Shown here piece by piece: positions 23,238 to 34,888 of a stretch of 64,000 nt of DNA. This DNA comes from Aptenodytes patagonicus (taxonomy: Eukaryota; Chordata; Aves; Sphenisciformes; Spheniscidae). The notes under the pieces are model-generated. The model did no database searches, had not been told where the DNA came from, and saw nothing but the letters and a program-made list of their open reading frames with translations. Every line of letters begins with the position of its first letter. The first letter of the stretch is position 1. The DNA lies in assembly GCF_965638725.1 (NCBI RefSeq), contig NC_134981.1, forward strand, positions 45,102,849 through 45,166,848. The letters run 5' to 3'. The position numbers and the translations under genes were made by a program.

Positions 23238-23745
23238 ATTATCACAGAATCATTCAGGTTGAAAGGGACTTCAGGAGGTCTCTAGTCCAACCTCCTGCTC
23301 AAAGCAGGGTCAGCTATGAGGTCATACCAAGTTACTCAGCAGGGCTTTATCCAGTCTGGTCTTGAAAATCTCCAAGGATGGACACTGCACAAGCTCTCTT
23401 GGCAACCTGTTCCAATGCTTGACTGTTCTCATGGTAAAAAAGTTTCTCCGTATATCCGGTCTGAACTTCTCTTGTTTCAGCTTATGCCTGTTGTCTCTTG
23501 TCCTGCTGCTGTGCATCACTATGAAGAGCCTAGCTCTGTTGTCTTGATGGCCTCCTCATACATATTGAAAGGCTGCTGTTAGGTTCCCCTAAAGCCTACT
23601 CTTCTCTAGGCCTCTCATCATAGGGCATGTGCTCCAGCCCCTTGACCATCTGGGTGCCTCTCCATTGGACTTGCTCAAGTTTATCAATATCTTTCTTGTC
23701 CAGTTTGGGCCCCCCAGTTCACAGTGTTGTTCCTGGTCCTGAGTT
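23238..23745 (-). mobile_element. Old CR1 3' fragment in intron 2
   Basis: Starts ATCACAGAATCATTCAGGTT, the complement of a CR1 3' end. A minus-strand frame gives FRPDIRRNFFTMRTVKHWNR and LPRELVQCPSLEIFKTRLD. It is decayed relative to the copies at 2.5 and 25.7 kb. Confidence 0.8.
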
Positions 23746-23839
23746 TATTTATAAATCCAGGACTTCAATACAGTGCATCCACAAATTAAGTAATTAGTTT
23801 TTGATTTATCTTTTTCTTGGGAAAAAAATGAAGCACTAT

Positions 23840-24733
23840 TGTATTGTGTGTACGTGACAAGGTTTTGGTAGCAGGGGGGCTACAGGGGTGGCCTCTGTGA
23901 GAAGAGGTAAGGAGGTGCCCTGTGCCGGACATAGCCGGTTCCAGCCAGCTCAGCAACAGACCCATTGCTGGCCAAAGCTGAGCCAATCAGAGGAATTGGT
24001 GGCGCCTCTGTGAAAACATATTTAAGAAAGGGGAGAAAACACCAGTCAAGCAGAGGAAGAGGGAACAAAGTGAGAAACAGCAGAGGAAATACCAAAGTCA
24101 GAGGAGGAGGAGGTGCTCCACGGCAGAGCAGATATTCCCTGCAGCCTGTTGAGAACCCACACTGGAGCAGATGGATATTCCCAAAGGAATTGCAGCCCAT
24201 GGAGAACCCATGCTGGAGCAGAGGGAAAGAGTGAGAAGAAAGGTGCAGCAGAGAGAAACCTCTACATCCTGACCGCAGCCCTTCCCCCATGCCCTGCGCC
24301 ACTTGTCGCCTCACTGAAGGGACTGAGTGTAACCTGTGTGGATAACAAGGGGGGGAGGAGATGTGCTTGGAGTGAAGTTGAGCCTGAGAGGGAAGTTGAA
24401 CCGGGGAAAGGGGGAGGAAAGGTGTTTTCCCTAAGTGTGTAAATGTTTGTTTCTTTTTTTCTGTTGTGGTTTTTTTTTTGTTGTTTCCCAATATCTGAAT
24501 CAGTACTTGAATATTTATATTATATTAATTGGCAATCAGTTAAGTTAATTTTCCCCCAGTCAAGTCTGTTTTGCCCGTGACAGTAATTGGTAAGCAGTCT
24601 TACTGTCTATCTTGACCCATGAGTCTTGCTGTCCTGTTCTTCCTATTTTCTCCTTCTGTCCTGCTGAGGAGGGTGGGGATTGAGCAAGAGGCTGGGTGGG
24701 AGTTTCGCTGTTAGCCAGGGCCAATCCACCACA
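23840..24733 (+). repeat. LTR, family 2 (copy 2)
   Basis: Starts TGTATTGTGTGTACGTGAC and ends CCAATCCACCACA. Flanks ACTAT and ACTGT are a possible 5-bp target duplication with one change. It shares GAGCCAATCAG...CATATTTAAGAAAG (CCAAT and TATA-like) with the other copies and has about two tandem units (24130-24230). Confidence 0.8.
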
Positions 24734-25229
24734 ACTGTGGTGAAGAGGAAGAATTTGGGCATAGCAGTTTGAAAATAAGGTCATGTAAATTCTAGTACTA
24801 GGCCACATCTGTGATCTGTATATCCCATATCTTTTTCTCCAACAATGGTCAGTGCTAGAAGCTTCAAAGGGAAAAAATAAAAAAATTTGAAATAATCCTG
24901 GAAAAATCTTCCTGTAGAGACAATTTTATCCTAATTCTATCTTTTAGAGTGTACTTTGTGCCCCGAGATGAAAAAGTTTGTACATCATCCAAACATAAAA
25001 TAAAAACCCTCTCTTACCAATGTAACACTAGATATTCTTATTATTCATACACACATTTTATTTGTATTATTCATGCAGAAGCCCAATTATTCACTCTGAA
25101 ACTTACCTAACATATCTTGTGTGCTAATAAATTCACTAGTAACGAAGCTAAAGGTGATTATATAAAGTAAAACCATTTTTTTCCTCCCAAACTTGTCTTT
25201 GAATTTCACTGTACTGTGAAAAAAGTAAG
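24734..25229. other. BRD10 intron 2 segment, nothing recognised
   Basis: AT-rich intron sequence with no ORF bearing a domain and no repeat I can name. Confidence 0.5.
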
Positions 25230-25450
25230 TAGAAGTGCCCTGTCTCTTTTAATGTTTTGTATACTTCTGTCATGTTCCCTCTTGTTAGTGCTTTGTCTGA
25301 AGTCCCAGATTTCTCAGCCTCTCTGTGGAACTTTTCTGATTCTTGACATGTCTCTGAATACCCACTACTTTTGCTCTATTATTTTATTTTTTTTAGATAG
25401 GGCGACCAGAACTGAATACAGTGTTCCAGGTGAGGGCATACCGTTTATTA
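25230..25450 (-). mobile_element. Very old CR1-like fragment
   Basis: GGCGACCAGAACTGAATACA and GTGTTCCAGGTGAGGGCAT resemble the complement of the CR1 RT block that encodes LE.CVQFWAP, as on the minus-strand copy near 11.8 kb. The rest is too decayed to align by eye. Confidence 0.4.
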
Positions 25451-25479
25451 ATGTAATGACACTTTATTTTGAGCCTTAT

Positions 25480-25705
25480 TTCTTTAGACTGGACATTAGG
25501 AAGCATTTCTTTACCGAGAGGGTGGTCAAACACTGGAACAGGCTTCCTAGAGAGGTGGTCGATGCCCCAAGCCTGTCAGTGTTTAAGAGGCATTTGGACA
25601 ATGCCCTTAATAACATGCTTTAACTTCTGGTCAGCCCTGAAGTGGTCAGGCAGTTGGACTAGATGATCGTTGTAGGTCCCTTCCAACTGAAACAGTCTAT
25701 TCATT
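25480..25705 (+). mobile_element. CR1 3' end, second subfamily
   Basis: Encodes [20 protein letters not shown] and [20 protein letters not shown], followed by a 3' UTR (GGTCAGGCAGTTGGACTAGA) that differs from the adjacent younger copy. It abuts the CR1 that starts near 25706. Confidence 0.8.
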
Positions 25706-27915
25706 CGAGGAGGGCGCACAGCAAGCTCACTACCCTGGACTTCAGGAGAGCAGACTTTGGCCTCTTCAGGGATCTGCTTGGTAGACTGCCATGGGACAAA
25801 GCCCTGGAGGGAAGAGGGGCCCAAGAAAGCTGGGTAATAGTCAAGGATCACCTCCTCCAAGCTCAGGAGCGATGCATCCCAACAAAGAGGAAGTCAGGCA
25901 AAAACGCCAGGAGGCCTGCGTGGATGAACAAGGAGCTCCTGGACAAACTCAAACACAAAAAGGAAGCCTACAGAGGGTGGAAGCAAGGACAGGTAGCCTG
26001 TGAGGAATACAGAGAAATTGTCCGAGCAGCCAGGGATCAGGTTAGGAAAGCTAAAGCCCTGATAGAATTAAACCTGGCCAGGGACGTCAAGGGCAACAAG
26101 GAAAGATTCTATAGGTACGTCGGGGATAAAAGGAAGACGAGGGAAAATGTGGGCCCTCTCCGGAACGAAACGGGAGACCTGGTTACCTGGGACATGGAGA
26201 AGGCAGAAGTACTCAATGGCTTTTTTGCCTCGGTCTTCACTGGCAAGCGCTTGAGCCTCACCGCCCAAGCCGCAGAAGGCAAAGGCGGGGCCTGGGAGAA
26301 TGAAGAGCTGCCCACTGTGGGAGAACATCAGGTTCGAGACCATCTAAGGCACCTGAAGGTGCACAAGTCCATGGGACCCAATGAGATCCATCCGCGGGTC
26401 CTGAAGGAACTGGCGGATGAAGTTGCTAAGCCACTATCCATCGTATTTGAGAAGTCATGGCAGTCCGGAGAAGTTCCCACTGACTGGAAAAGGGGAAACA
26501 TAACCCCCATTTTTAAGAAGGGAAAAAAGGAAGACCCAGGGGAGCTACAGGCCAGTCAGTCTCACCTCTGTGCCTGGGAAGATCGTGGAACAGATCCTCC
26601 TGGAAGCTATGCTAAGGCACATGGAGGACATGATTCGAGACAGCCAGCATGGCTTCACCAAGGGCAAGTCCTGCCTGACTAACCTAGTGGCCTTCTATGA
26701 TGGAGTGACTACATCAGTGGACACGGGAAGGGCTACAGATGTTGTCTATCTGGACCTCTGTAAGGCCTTTGACATGGTCCCCCACAACATCCTTCTCCCT
26801 AAACTGGAGAGATATGGGTTTGATGGATGGACTGTCCGGTGGGTGAGGAATTGCTTAGATGGTTGCATCCAGAGGGTAGTGGTCAATGGCTCAATGTCTA
26901 GATGGAGGTTGGTGATGAGTGGCATCCCGCAGGGGTCTGTATTGGGACCGGTACTGTTTAATATCTTCATCAGTGACATAGACAGTGGGATCGAGTGCAC
27001 CCTCAGCAAGTTTGCAGGTGACACCAAGCTGAGTGGTGCGGTCGACACGCCAGAGGGACGGGATGCCATCCAGAGGGACCTGGACAAGCTCGAGAAGTGG
27101 GCCCGTGTGAACCTCATGAGGTTTAACAAGGCCAAGTGCAAGGTCCTGCCCCTGGGTCAGGGCAACCCCCGGTATCAATACAGGCTGGGGGATGAAGGGA
27201 TTGAGAGCAGCCCTGCCGAGAAGGACTTGGGGGTACTGGTGGATGAGAAGCTGGACATGAGCCAGCAATGTGCGCTCGCAGCCCAGAAGGCCAAGCGTAT
27301 CCTGGGCTGCATCAAAAGAAGCGTGGCCAGCAGGTCGAGGGAGGGGATTCTGCCCCTCTACTCTGCTCTGGTGAGACCCCACCTGGAGTACTGCGTCCAG
27401 CTCTGGAGCCCTCAGCATAAGAAAGACATGGACCTGTTGGAGCGGGTCCAGAGGAGGGCCACGAAAATGATCAGGGGGATGGAACCCCTCTCCTCTGAAG
27501 AAAGGCTGAGAGAGTTGGGGTTGTTCAGCCTGGAGAAGAGAAGGCTTTGGGGAGACCTTATTGCAGCCTATCAGTACTTAAAGGGGGCTTATAAAAATGA
27601 TGGCGGCAAACTTTTTAGCAGGGCCTGTTGCGACAGGACAAGGGGGAATGGCTTTAAACTAAAAGAGGGTAGATTTAGACTAGATATAAGGAAGAAATGT
27701 TTTATGCTGAGGGTGGTGAAGCACTGGCACAGGTTGCCCAGAGAGGTGGTGGATGCCCCATCCCTGGAAACATTCAAGGTCAGGCTGGACGGGGCTCTGA
27801 GCAACCTGATCTAGTTGAAGATGTCCCTGCCCATGGCAGGGGGGTTGGACTAGATGACCTTTAGAGGTCCCTTCCAACCCAAACTATTCTATGATTCTGT
27901 GATTCTATGATTCTA
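25706..27915 (+). mobile_element. CR1 LINE, 5'-truncated, best-preserved copy
   Basis: Two overlapping frames cover most of ORF2 after the endonuclease: 25663-26682 (linker and RT fingers, [20 protein letters not shown]) and 26570-27814 (palm to C-terminus, [59 protein letters not shown]). A one-base insertion near 26551 separates them. The catalytic box is FAGD instead of FADD. The tail is TTCTATGATTCTGTGATTC followed by TATTC repeats. Its 5' part covers about 260 bp more than the copy at 2.5 kb. Confidence 0.92.
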
Positions 27916-28537
27916 TTCTATTCTATTCTTTTTCCATCACATTCTTCATGCATCTTAATATTTGCTTCCTTTTTGACCATCACTACACATTGATTTGTAA
28001 CACGTCTGTGGGGAAAAGGAAGTACTTATGTATATGTGAGATGCTTATAGTTAGACGTGTGTATTTGTGTACCAAAGTAGGAAGTTAGAAGGTTGGTGTC
28101 ACAAGCCATAGTACAATCATTTGAAAGTAAGTCTTCGCTAGGTTTTTGTTTTAAGAGATTTTATTTGGGTGATTGATGATCAAGTACATAGTCTGCTGAT
28201 ACAGGACAGTAGAAATATTGAAAGTGCCAAAAAAGAGAGATTGGGAATGTATTCCCCTCCTCCCAAAAAGAACACCCAAACTGTTGCTACTTGCTAAGTT
28301 TTTCTTCTGTTTTTGAACTAGTGGCGATGAGAAATAAGGGACTAAAACTTCTCATTTTGTAGCACTGATTTTAGACCCATTCTATAATCCAAAAGAAAGA
28401 CAAATTATATAATAATTTATGTGCTGTTTTGTTACTTTGAAATATGTATGTTTGCCATACCATAGTTTTAATTTCCCTTTGCTATTTCTTTTAGTATATC
28501 TAGTATCTGAATTTTCATTTTTTTTTCATTTCAATAG
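27916..28537 (+). other. BRD10 intron 2, distal part
   Basis: Intron sequence ending with a T-rich tract and TTTCAATAG acceptor for exon 3. The open frame upstream of the acceptor (from 28419) is intronic read-through. Confidence 0.6.
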
Positions 28538-29976
28538 GCTGAGAGAGCAAGAAAGAAAAGAAGGAGAAGCAGCTAGTCGGAAAGAAATAGAAGAATGGGA
28601 AAAGTCACTTTTAGCTCAAGCAGCACCTACAAGAATGGAGACAATGTGGGAAATTCCAGCTATTGGTCATTTCCTCTGTTTAGCTCAACAGATTTTAAAC
28701 TTACCTGAAATAGTGTTCTATGAATTGGAGCGTTGTCTTCTGATGCCTCAATGTAATGCTTTTTTATCTAAAATAATGACTTCCTTGTTAAGTCCTCCTC
28801 ATCGCAGATCTACCTTGCATCAAAAACCAATCCTTCCTTATGGGACTTGGGAAGCAGCACTTAGACAGAAAGTACAGCAGTGGTATACTGTTGTAGGGCA
28901 AACTGACAACCCCAATGGCTGTGCTGAAAAACTTGGGCTATGTCCCCAGTTTTTTGAAGTCCTTGGAGAAGTTAATCCTTTGGAAGAAAAACCATTTCAT
29001 GAGCTTCCATTCTACCAAAAAGTATGGCTGCTAAAAGGTCTCTGTGACTTTGTTTATGAAACACAAAAAGATGTCCAGGATGCTGTGCTAGGTCAGCCCA
29101 TCCATGAATGCAGAGAAGTAATCCTTGGTTATGACTACTTGGAGAATGCTTATGTTCATTTTCCACAGTTCTGTGGTGCAGATGTTCGGATTTACAGGCA
29201 AAAACCTCTTCAGGCCCCAGAATTTCCAACTCATGCCATCAAAGTAAAAAAAGTAACACAGATTAAATTGGAGAAAATAAAATGTGACCCTGTAAACAAA
29301 AGCAATGAGGAAGTTGCATCTGATGGCAGAGAAGAGCCGCTACCTTGTGCCAACACAGAACCAGGGAAAAATGTTAATTACAGTGTTTGCTGTCCAGGAA
29401 AAAAAAATCACTTGGATAGCTTTAGTGACACCTCAGAAAAAATAAAACCTAACTGTGAAATAAAATCTCAAAGAGTCAATGACATCAAAAAACCTGGTTG
29501 TTATAAAGAGAGCTTGGTGAAAGCAATTAGTTCAGGAGAGATTGTTGGCTTTGGAGAGCTACTTAGCACAGGAGAAATTAGGGTTGTAGAAAATGGGGAG
29601 AACCGTGATAAAACTTGCATAGTAAAAACTGAGCCCAGCCTGTCAAAAGAGAATATCCTGAAAACCTGCCAAATACATGTCAATGACAGTCATAATGACA
29701 ATCCAGACATGACTTGCCACAAAATTGCTAAAGAAACAGTGTTGGAGAACTCATTGCAAAATAATAAGAAACTAAAACTTACTAAAATGCTGGCAAAAAA
29801 GAAGAAAAAGAAAAAAAAAAAATTGAAAGATGCTTTAAATGAAAATCTACAAAGAAAACTTGATGACTTGCAAAAAAAGCATGAGATTCATCCTCATCCA
29901 TTCAAATCTTATAAACCTGAGAAGCAGAACAAGTTGTTTATAATCAAAAAGACAGTGAAACACGAGCACAAATCTG
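28538..29976 (+). CDS. BRD10: BRD10 coding exon 3 (conserved core and basic tract)
   Basis: 1,439 nt, residues 251-730 plus one base of codon 731. It begins with a charged helix (LREQERKEGEAASRKEIEEW), then a strongly family-like block (FLCLAQQILNLPEIVFYELE, FYQKVWLLKGLCDFVYETQK, CREVILGYDYLENAYVHFPQ). A more variable hydrophilic part and a run of about ten lysines (codons around 29797-29822) follow, possibly a nuclear localisation signal. The lysine run is an A-rich homopolymer where sequencing indels are possible, but the frame is open through it. The donor CTG/GTAAGT follows 29976. Without splicing the frame stops after eight more codons. Confidence 0.9.
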
Positions 29977-30844
29977 GTAAGTTGATTTTTTGTTTACTGC
30001 ACTAAAAATAAGGGAAATGTTGGGGTTTTGTTTTGTTTTTTTTAGTGTGTTAGAAGTTCTTGGCTGAATAGGTCACATTTTACTTTGAACTGGGATAGCG
30101 TTATTGTATTACATATTTATGATGTTAATTTTAATTTAAGTTTCCCATTCCATAATACAAGCATATAAAACAGGCTCATCAGTTGATTGAACCATGATTC
30201 ATGTGCAGACTTTACCCAGAGAGAACATAATTAATTGGGAGAGATTTTGTTACAAAAAGTATCTAGGACAATGAATCTGTTTCAGAGAGCATAGTTTAAC
30301 TTGTAGCAATTGTGGAAATATTTGTCCCCTTTCTGACAGTATTACCTCATGCTAGTTGCAGAGAAATGTAGAGTAAATCATGTGAGGTCATGATTTTACT
30401 AGTAGAACTGTGTAATCTTAATTGCCTAGCATTACAGATTTGACCACAGGCCCACAATCACATTTCTGCTAAATTAGCCAGACCACTTAATACAGACTTT
30501 CTGTGAGTGGTATTTTTTTAATTACAGATACGGCTCAACTAGATATTGTTATAAATTGAGTGGTACAGATGAGTTATACCTGATCCAGCAAGTTTTCCAG
30601 GATAAAGTTATCTTCAAAATTTTTTTTTTTACAATTTTGAAATTAGTAAAGTTACAAAGTGCTAAACCAGTACAAATTATCATGTGACTGAAGCATTTTT
30701 GATTTAGCATGAAGCACCCTAAAGCTGGATCTTCCATCTTGTTGAAGCATGGGCCAAGATATATGTTATGTTTTAATTGAGTGTTTCAAACATGGCATTT
30801 ATGGAAGCAGCAGCAGGTTTACTTTCAGGATACTGTAATACTGT
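29977..30844 (+). other. BRD10 intron 3, proximal part
   Basis: AT-rich intron sequence before the LTR at 30845. Nothing recognised. Confidence 0.55.
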
Positions 30845-31843
30845 TGTATTGGGTTTATGTGGCAAGATTTTGATGGGGGGCTGCAGGGGTGGCTTCTGTG
30901 AGAAGAGACCAGGGGCTGGCCCTGTGCTGGACACAGCTGATTCTAGCTGGCTCTGCAATGGACCCACAGCTGACTGAAGCTGAGCCAATCAGCGATACTG
31001 GTGGTACCTCCGTGATAACATATTTAAGAAAGGGTTAAAAAATGCTGCATGGCAATTGTGAGAGAGAGGAGGGAAGAAAAAAAAAAAGAAGCGTGAGAAA
31101 CAATCCTGCAAACACAAAGGTCAGTGAAGAAGGAGGAGGAGGTGCTCGAGGCACCAGAGCAGAGATTCCCCTGCAGCCTGTAGAGAAGATCACTATGAAG
31201 CAGGTTGTCCCCCTGCAGCCCATGGAGGACCCTACACCAGAGCAGGTGGATATGCCATGAAGGAAGTTGCAGCCCATCGAGAGGAGCCCACGCTGGAGCA
31301 GGCTTCTGGCAGGAATTGTGGCCTGTGGGGGACCCATGCTGGAGCAGCCTGTTCCTGGATGGACTGCATCCTGTGGAAAGGACCCATGTTGGAGCAGTTT
31401 GTGAAGGACTTTATCCCGTGGTAGGGACCCTACACTGGAGCAGGGGAACAGTGTGAGGAGGAAGGAGTGGCAGACATGAAGTGTTATGAGCTGACCCCAT
31501 TCCCCATCCCTCCTGTGCTGCTTGGCAGGGGGAGGAGGAGGTAGAAGAGTTGGGAAGAAAGGAGTGAAGTTGAGCCTGGGAAGAATTGGGGTGTGGAGGG
31601 AAGGTGGTTTTAGTTTTGTCTTTGTTTCTCACCATCCTACTCTATTTTTAAATGGTAATAAGTTAAATTAATCTTCTCCGAGTCTGTTTTGCCTGTGATG
31701 GTAATTGGTGAGTGATCTCCCTGTCTTTATCTTGACCCCTGAGCTTTTTTGGTCTTATTTTCTCCTTCTGTCCCTTTTGAGAAGGGGGAGTGAGAGGGGA
31801 GCTTGGTGGGCACCTGACAGCCAGCCAACATTAACACACCACA
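30845..31843 (+). repeat. LTR, family 2 (copy 3, longest)
   Basis: Starts TGTATTGGGTTTATGTGGC and ends TTAACACACCACA, 999 bp. It has CCAATCAG and CATATTTAAGAAAG upstream elements and about seven diverged units of roughly 40 bp (31150-31445: CTGCAGCCCATGGAGGACCC..GGAGCAG). No clean target duplication is seen. Confidence 0.8.
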
Positions 31844-32739
31844 GGTTACATAGGAGTAATGTAGTATGGCATTTTCTAGCTTTTGAACATTTCACTTTGC
31901 AACAAAATAGCATTCCTTTAATATAGTTATGTTGTGTATATATTTAAATACAAAATAGTCTTCTATATATAGTGAAATTGTTGGTTTGAAAATTCTACTT
32001 GGCCAGTGGAAATAGAGCAAGTGTGTGTATTTTTTTTTTTTAAGCAGGTATTGTTTGTATCTGGATTTTAATTTTAATTTGAAAAAAAAGGTTTAACCTT
32101 TATCACTGCAAATGTTGTCCTAGAGAGGAAACTGAGATAAAAATAAGTATTAATTTATTAATATTTATTAATTTTAATCTAAATACGTTTCGGTCCTCCA
32201 GAATGTTATTTTCAGTGTTGTAGCTACTGCTGGATAGGTAAGATGGTTGTAGTACATCAAGGAGGTGGGTCTAACAACCACAGCTGTTATATAGCTGTAG
32301 CTATTTAAGAAAGTGGCCTCAAATATTTCAAGCTCATGGCTTTTTGGGTATATTTTTTTTTTCAGTCTGATAAATTAATTTATTTTGGTGAGGAAGGTTT
32401 TTTGTCATTAACTTACCACATCATTGTGGAGAGAGAGACCTCCTGAGGCTCCTTCCAACCTGAAATATCCTAAGCGTAAGTGAATTTGAATATTTTTGTG
32501 TTAAAGATTATTTACTTGCTCAGTTTGGAAATTGGGCATAGGTGCGCTGTTCCTGAGAGCTGCAATGCATCAAAGCATGTCTTTAAGGAATTTTCCTGAA
32601 AAGCTGTCAAAGAAAAAATACCTTTAAAACCTGGAGAATATAAACAGCATTATTTTTTAATTAGTGTGGAGCAAGAGGCTAACTTTTTTTTGTTTTTAAT
32701 AGTGAGATTATCAATTCTATTGCTATAGCACTCCTTGGT
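31844..32739. other. BRD10 intron 3 segment, nothing recognised
   Basis: AT-rich intron sequence with poly-T/poly-A runs. No domain-bearing ORF. Confidence 0.5.
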
Positions 32740-33900
32740 CCTGCTGGTGAAAAGGAAGGGCTTGGGGAGGAGTGGATGGATCCTGCAGGTCAACACCTGG
32801 TCGCGCAGATGGTGTAGTCAACAGGGATTTAGCTTTTACAGTCATCACTCTGAGGACTACTAGAGAGACATGGGATCCACCTGACAGTGGGGCAAGAGCA
32901 TCTTTGCCAATAGGCTGGCCAACCCTGGTGAGGAGAGCTTTAAATTATGAATGACAGAACAGGGAGATGATATAACCCAGTCAAGTGAGGAAGTGGTGGG
33001 TGCTGGCCAAAAGGAAAGGGTGCAGGATGATGGAAACAAGGGAGACGCCAGGAATGATAAAACAGGCTAAAGGGGCACCCACCTCAAATGTATGCACTCA
33101 AATGCATGCAGCCTGGGAAACAAGCAGGAAGACAGGCAAGGAAGATGAGGGGGGTTGCCCTTTATGTGAAGGAGCAGCTTGGATGTATGGAGCCCTTCTA
33201 TGGGCTGGATTGCAGTCTGACTGAGAACTTGTGATTTGGGATCAGAGGTGAGGCCAGTGAGGATGACATCATGGTGGGAGTTTGCTACAGACCATCTGAT
33301 TAGGGTGAGGAAGTGAACGAAGCATTCTTTAAGCAACTGGAAGAAGTCTCTGTATCACAGATCCTGGTTCTTGGGGGGGCATCTGCTCTGACATCTGCTG
33401 GAAAGACAACATGGAGGGATACAAGCAGTCAGGAAGATTTCTGGAGGTTGTCAGGGATTAATTTCTTGATACAGGCATTGGATGCACCAAGCGGGGGTAA
33501 CACACAGCTGGATCTGCTGTTCACTAGCAAGGAAGAACTGGTTGGGGAATGTGGTCATCAATGGTAGCTTTGGCTGTAATGACCATGAAACAGTGGAGCT
33601 CAAGATCCTGAGGGAATGAGGAAAGAGTAGCACAGTACAGACCCAGGCCTTCAGGAGAGCAGATTTCAGCTTATTCAGGGAACTACTAGGTAGGATCCCA
33701 TGGGAGGCAGCTCTGAAAGGCAAAGGAGTTCAGGAAAGCTGGCAGGTCTCTAAGGACAGCATTCTCCAAGAAAAAAAAAAAATGGTCCAGCACAATATTC
33801 AGGAAGACAAGTAGATGTACCAGGAGACCAGTTTGGCTAAGCAGGGAACTCATGGTAGAGCTCCATGAGCTCATGGTAGGTTCCAGAGCCTAGTGTATAG
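32740..33900 (+). mobile_element. Old CR1 fragment (ORF1 end to endonuclease and linker)
   Basis: Decayed but recognisable: GGGTTGCCCTTTATGTGAAG matches the endonuclease GVALYV block, GGGAGTTTGCTACAGACCAT matches GVCYRPS/P-type sequence, and ATTCTTTAAGCAACTGGAAG and CCTTCAGGAGAGCAGATTTC match later parts. Many frameshifts and stops. Confidence 0.7.
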
Positions 33901-34184
33901 ATTACTTTGCAGAAGTATCAGGGAACAAATTTTACAGGCAAGTTATATTATTTCCAAAATTTGTGGAGTAAGTTCTAGAGTTTGCTCCTCTCAGAACAGT
34001 AGCATTTTTTTTTCTACGAATTAACGTAATGTTACAATAATTGTATTAATTTTGGGGGGTTGTAGTGGGGTTGTTCTTGGAAAGAGGGGAGCTGCTATTT
34101 GCAGATGCAAATGCATAGTTTAATGTTTTATTTGGTTAAGTCTGTTTCTGATTCATCATGCTTATGTGATTTGTTATCAGCCAT
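33901..34184. other. BRD10 intron 3 segment, nothing recognised
   Basis: Short AT-rich stretch between the old CR1 and the LTR at 34185. Confidence 0.5.
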
Positions 34185-34707
34185 TGTCCTGGTTTCGGCA
34201 GGGACAGAGTTAATTTCCTTTCTAGTAGCTGGTACAGTGTTTTGGATTTAGGATGAGAACAAAGTTGATAACGCACCCATGTTTTAGTTGTTGCTAGGTA
34301 ATGCTTACACTAGCCAAGGACTTTTCAGCTTCCCATGCTCTACCGACTGAGAAGGCTGGGGGTGCACAAGAAGCTGGGAGGGGGCACAGCCAAACTGGCC
34401 AAAGGGACATTCCATACCATGGGACATCATGCTCAGTACATAAACTGGGGAAAGCTGGGTGGGGGGGCCGCTGCTCGGGGACTGGCTGGGCCTCGGTCGG
34501 CGGATGGTGAGCAATTGTACTGTGCATCACTTGCTTTGTGTATTATTATTATTATCATTTTATTTCAATTATTAAACTGTTTTTATCTCAACCCATGAGT
34601 TTTTCTCACTTGTGCTCTTCCAATTCTCTCCCCCATCCCACCGGGTGGGGGGGAGTGAGCGAGCGGCTGCGTGGTGCTTAGTTGCTGACTGAGATTAAAC
34701 CACGACA
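34185..34707 (+). repeat. Solo LTR, family 1 (copy 4)
   Basis: Complete 523-bp LTR, TGTCCTGGTTTCGGCAGGGA to TTAAACCACGACA, flanked by GCCAT on both sides (34180-34184 and 34708-34712), a 5-bp target duplication. It lies about 100 bp upstream of BRD10 exon 4, in sense orientation. Confidence 0.93.
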
Positions 34708-34811
34708 GCCATCTATTAATTATAATGTAACTTTCAAGGCTGTATGTAATTGTTTTATTAATGAAGGGCAAGAAACAGCATTATAAAGCTTTTCTCTTTT
34801 AATCTTACAAG

Positions 34812-34888
34812 GAAAAAAATCAATATCTAAAAAAGCAATCAAGAAGAAGAGAAAAGCTGTTGCAAAGTCTACTGTACCAGAATTTCAG
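34812..34888 (+). CDS. BRD10: BRD10 coding exon 4
   Basis: 77 nt, completing Gly731 and encoding residues 732-756 (KKSISKKAIKKKRKAVAKST then VPEFQ), a basic, possibly nuclear-targeting segment. The acceptor TCTTACAAG is weak in pyrimidines. The donor is CAG/GTAAAT, phase 0. Confidence 0.85.

Noticed and set aside
25663..25705. Start of the long CR1 ORF at 25663
   Set aside because: The first codons are the 3' UTR of the adjacent CR1 copy read through by chance. The real element starts near 25706.
29977..30005. Alternative C-terminus of BRD10 by reading past exon 3
   Set aside because: The donor is strong and in phase with exon 4. The extension is only eight residues of intron.
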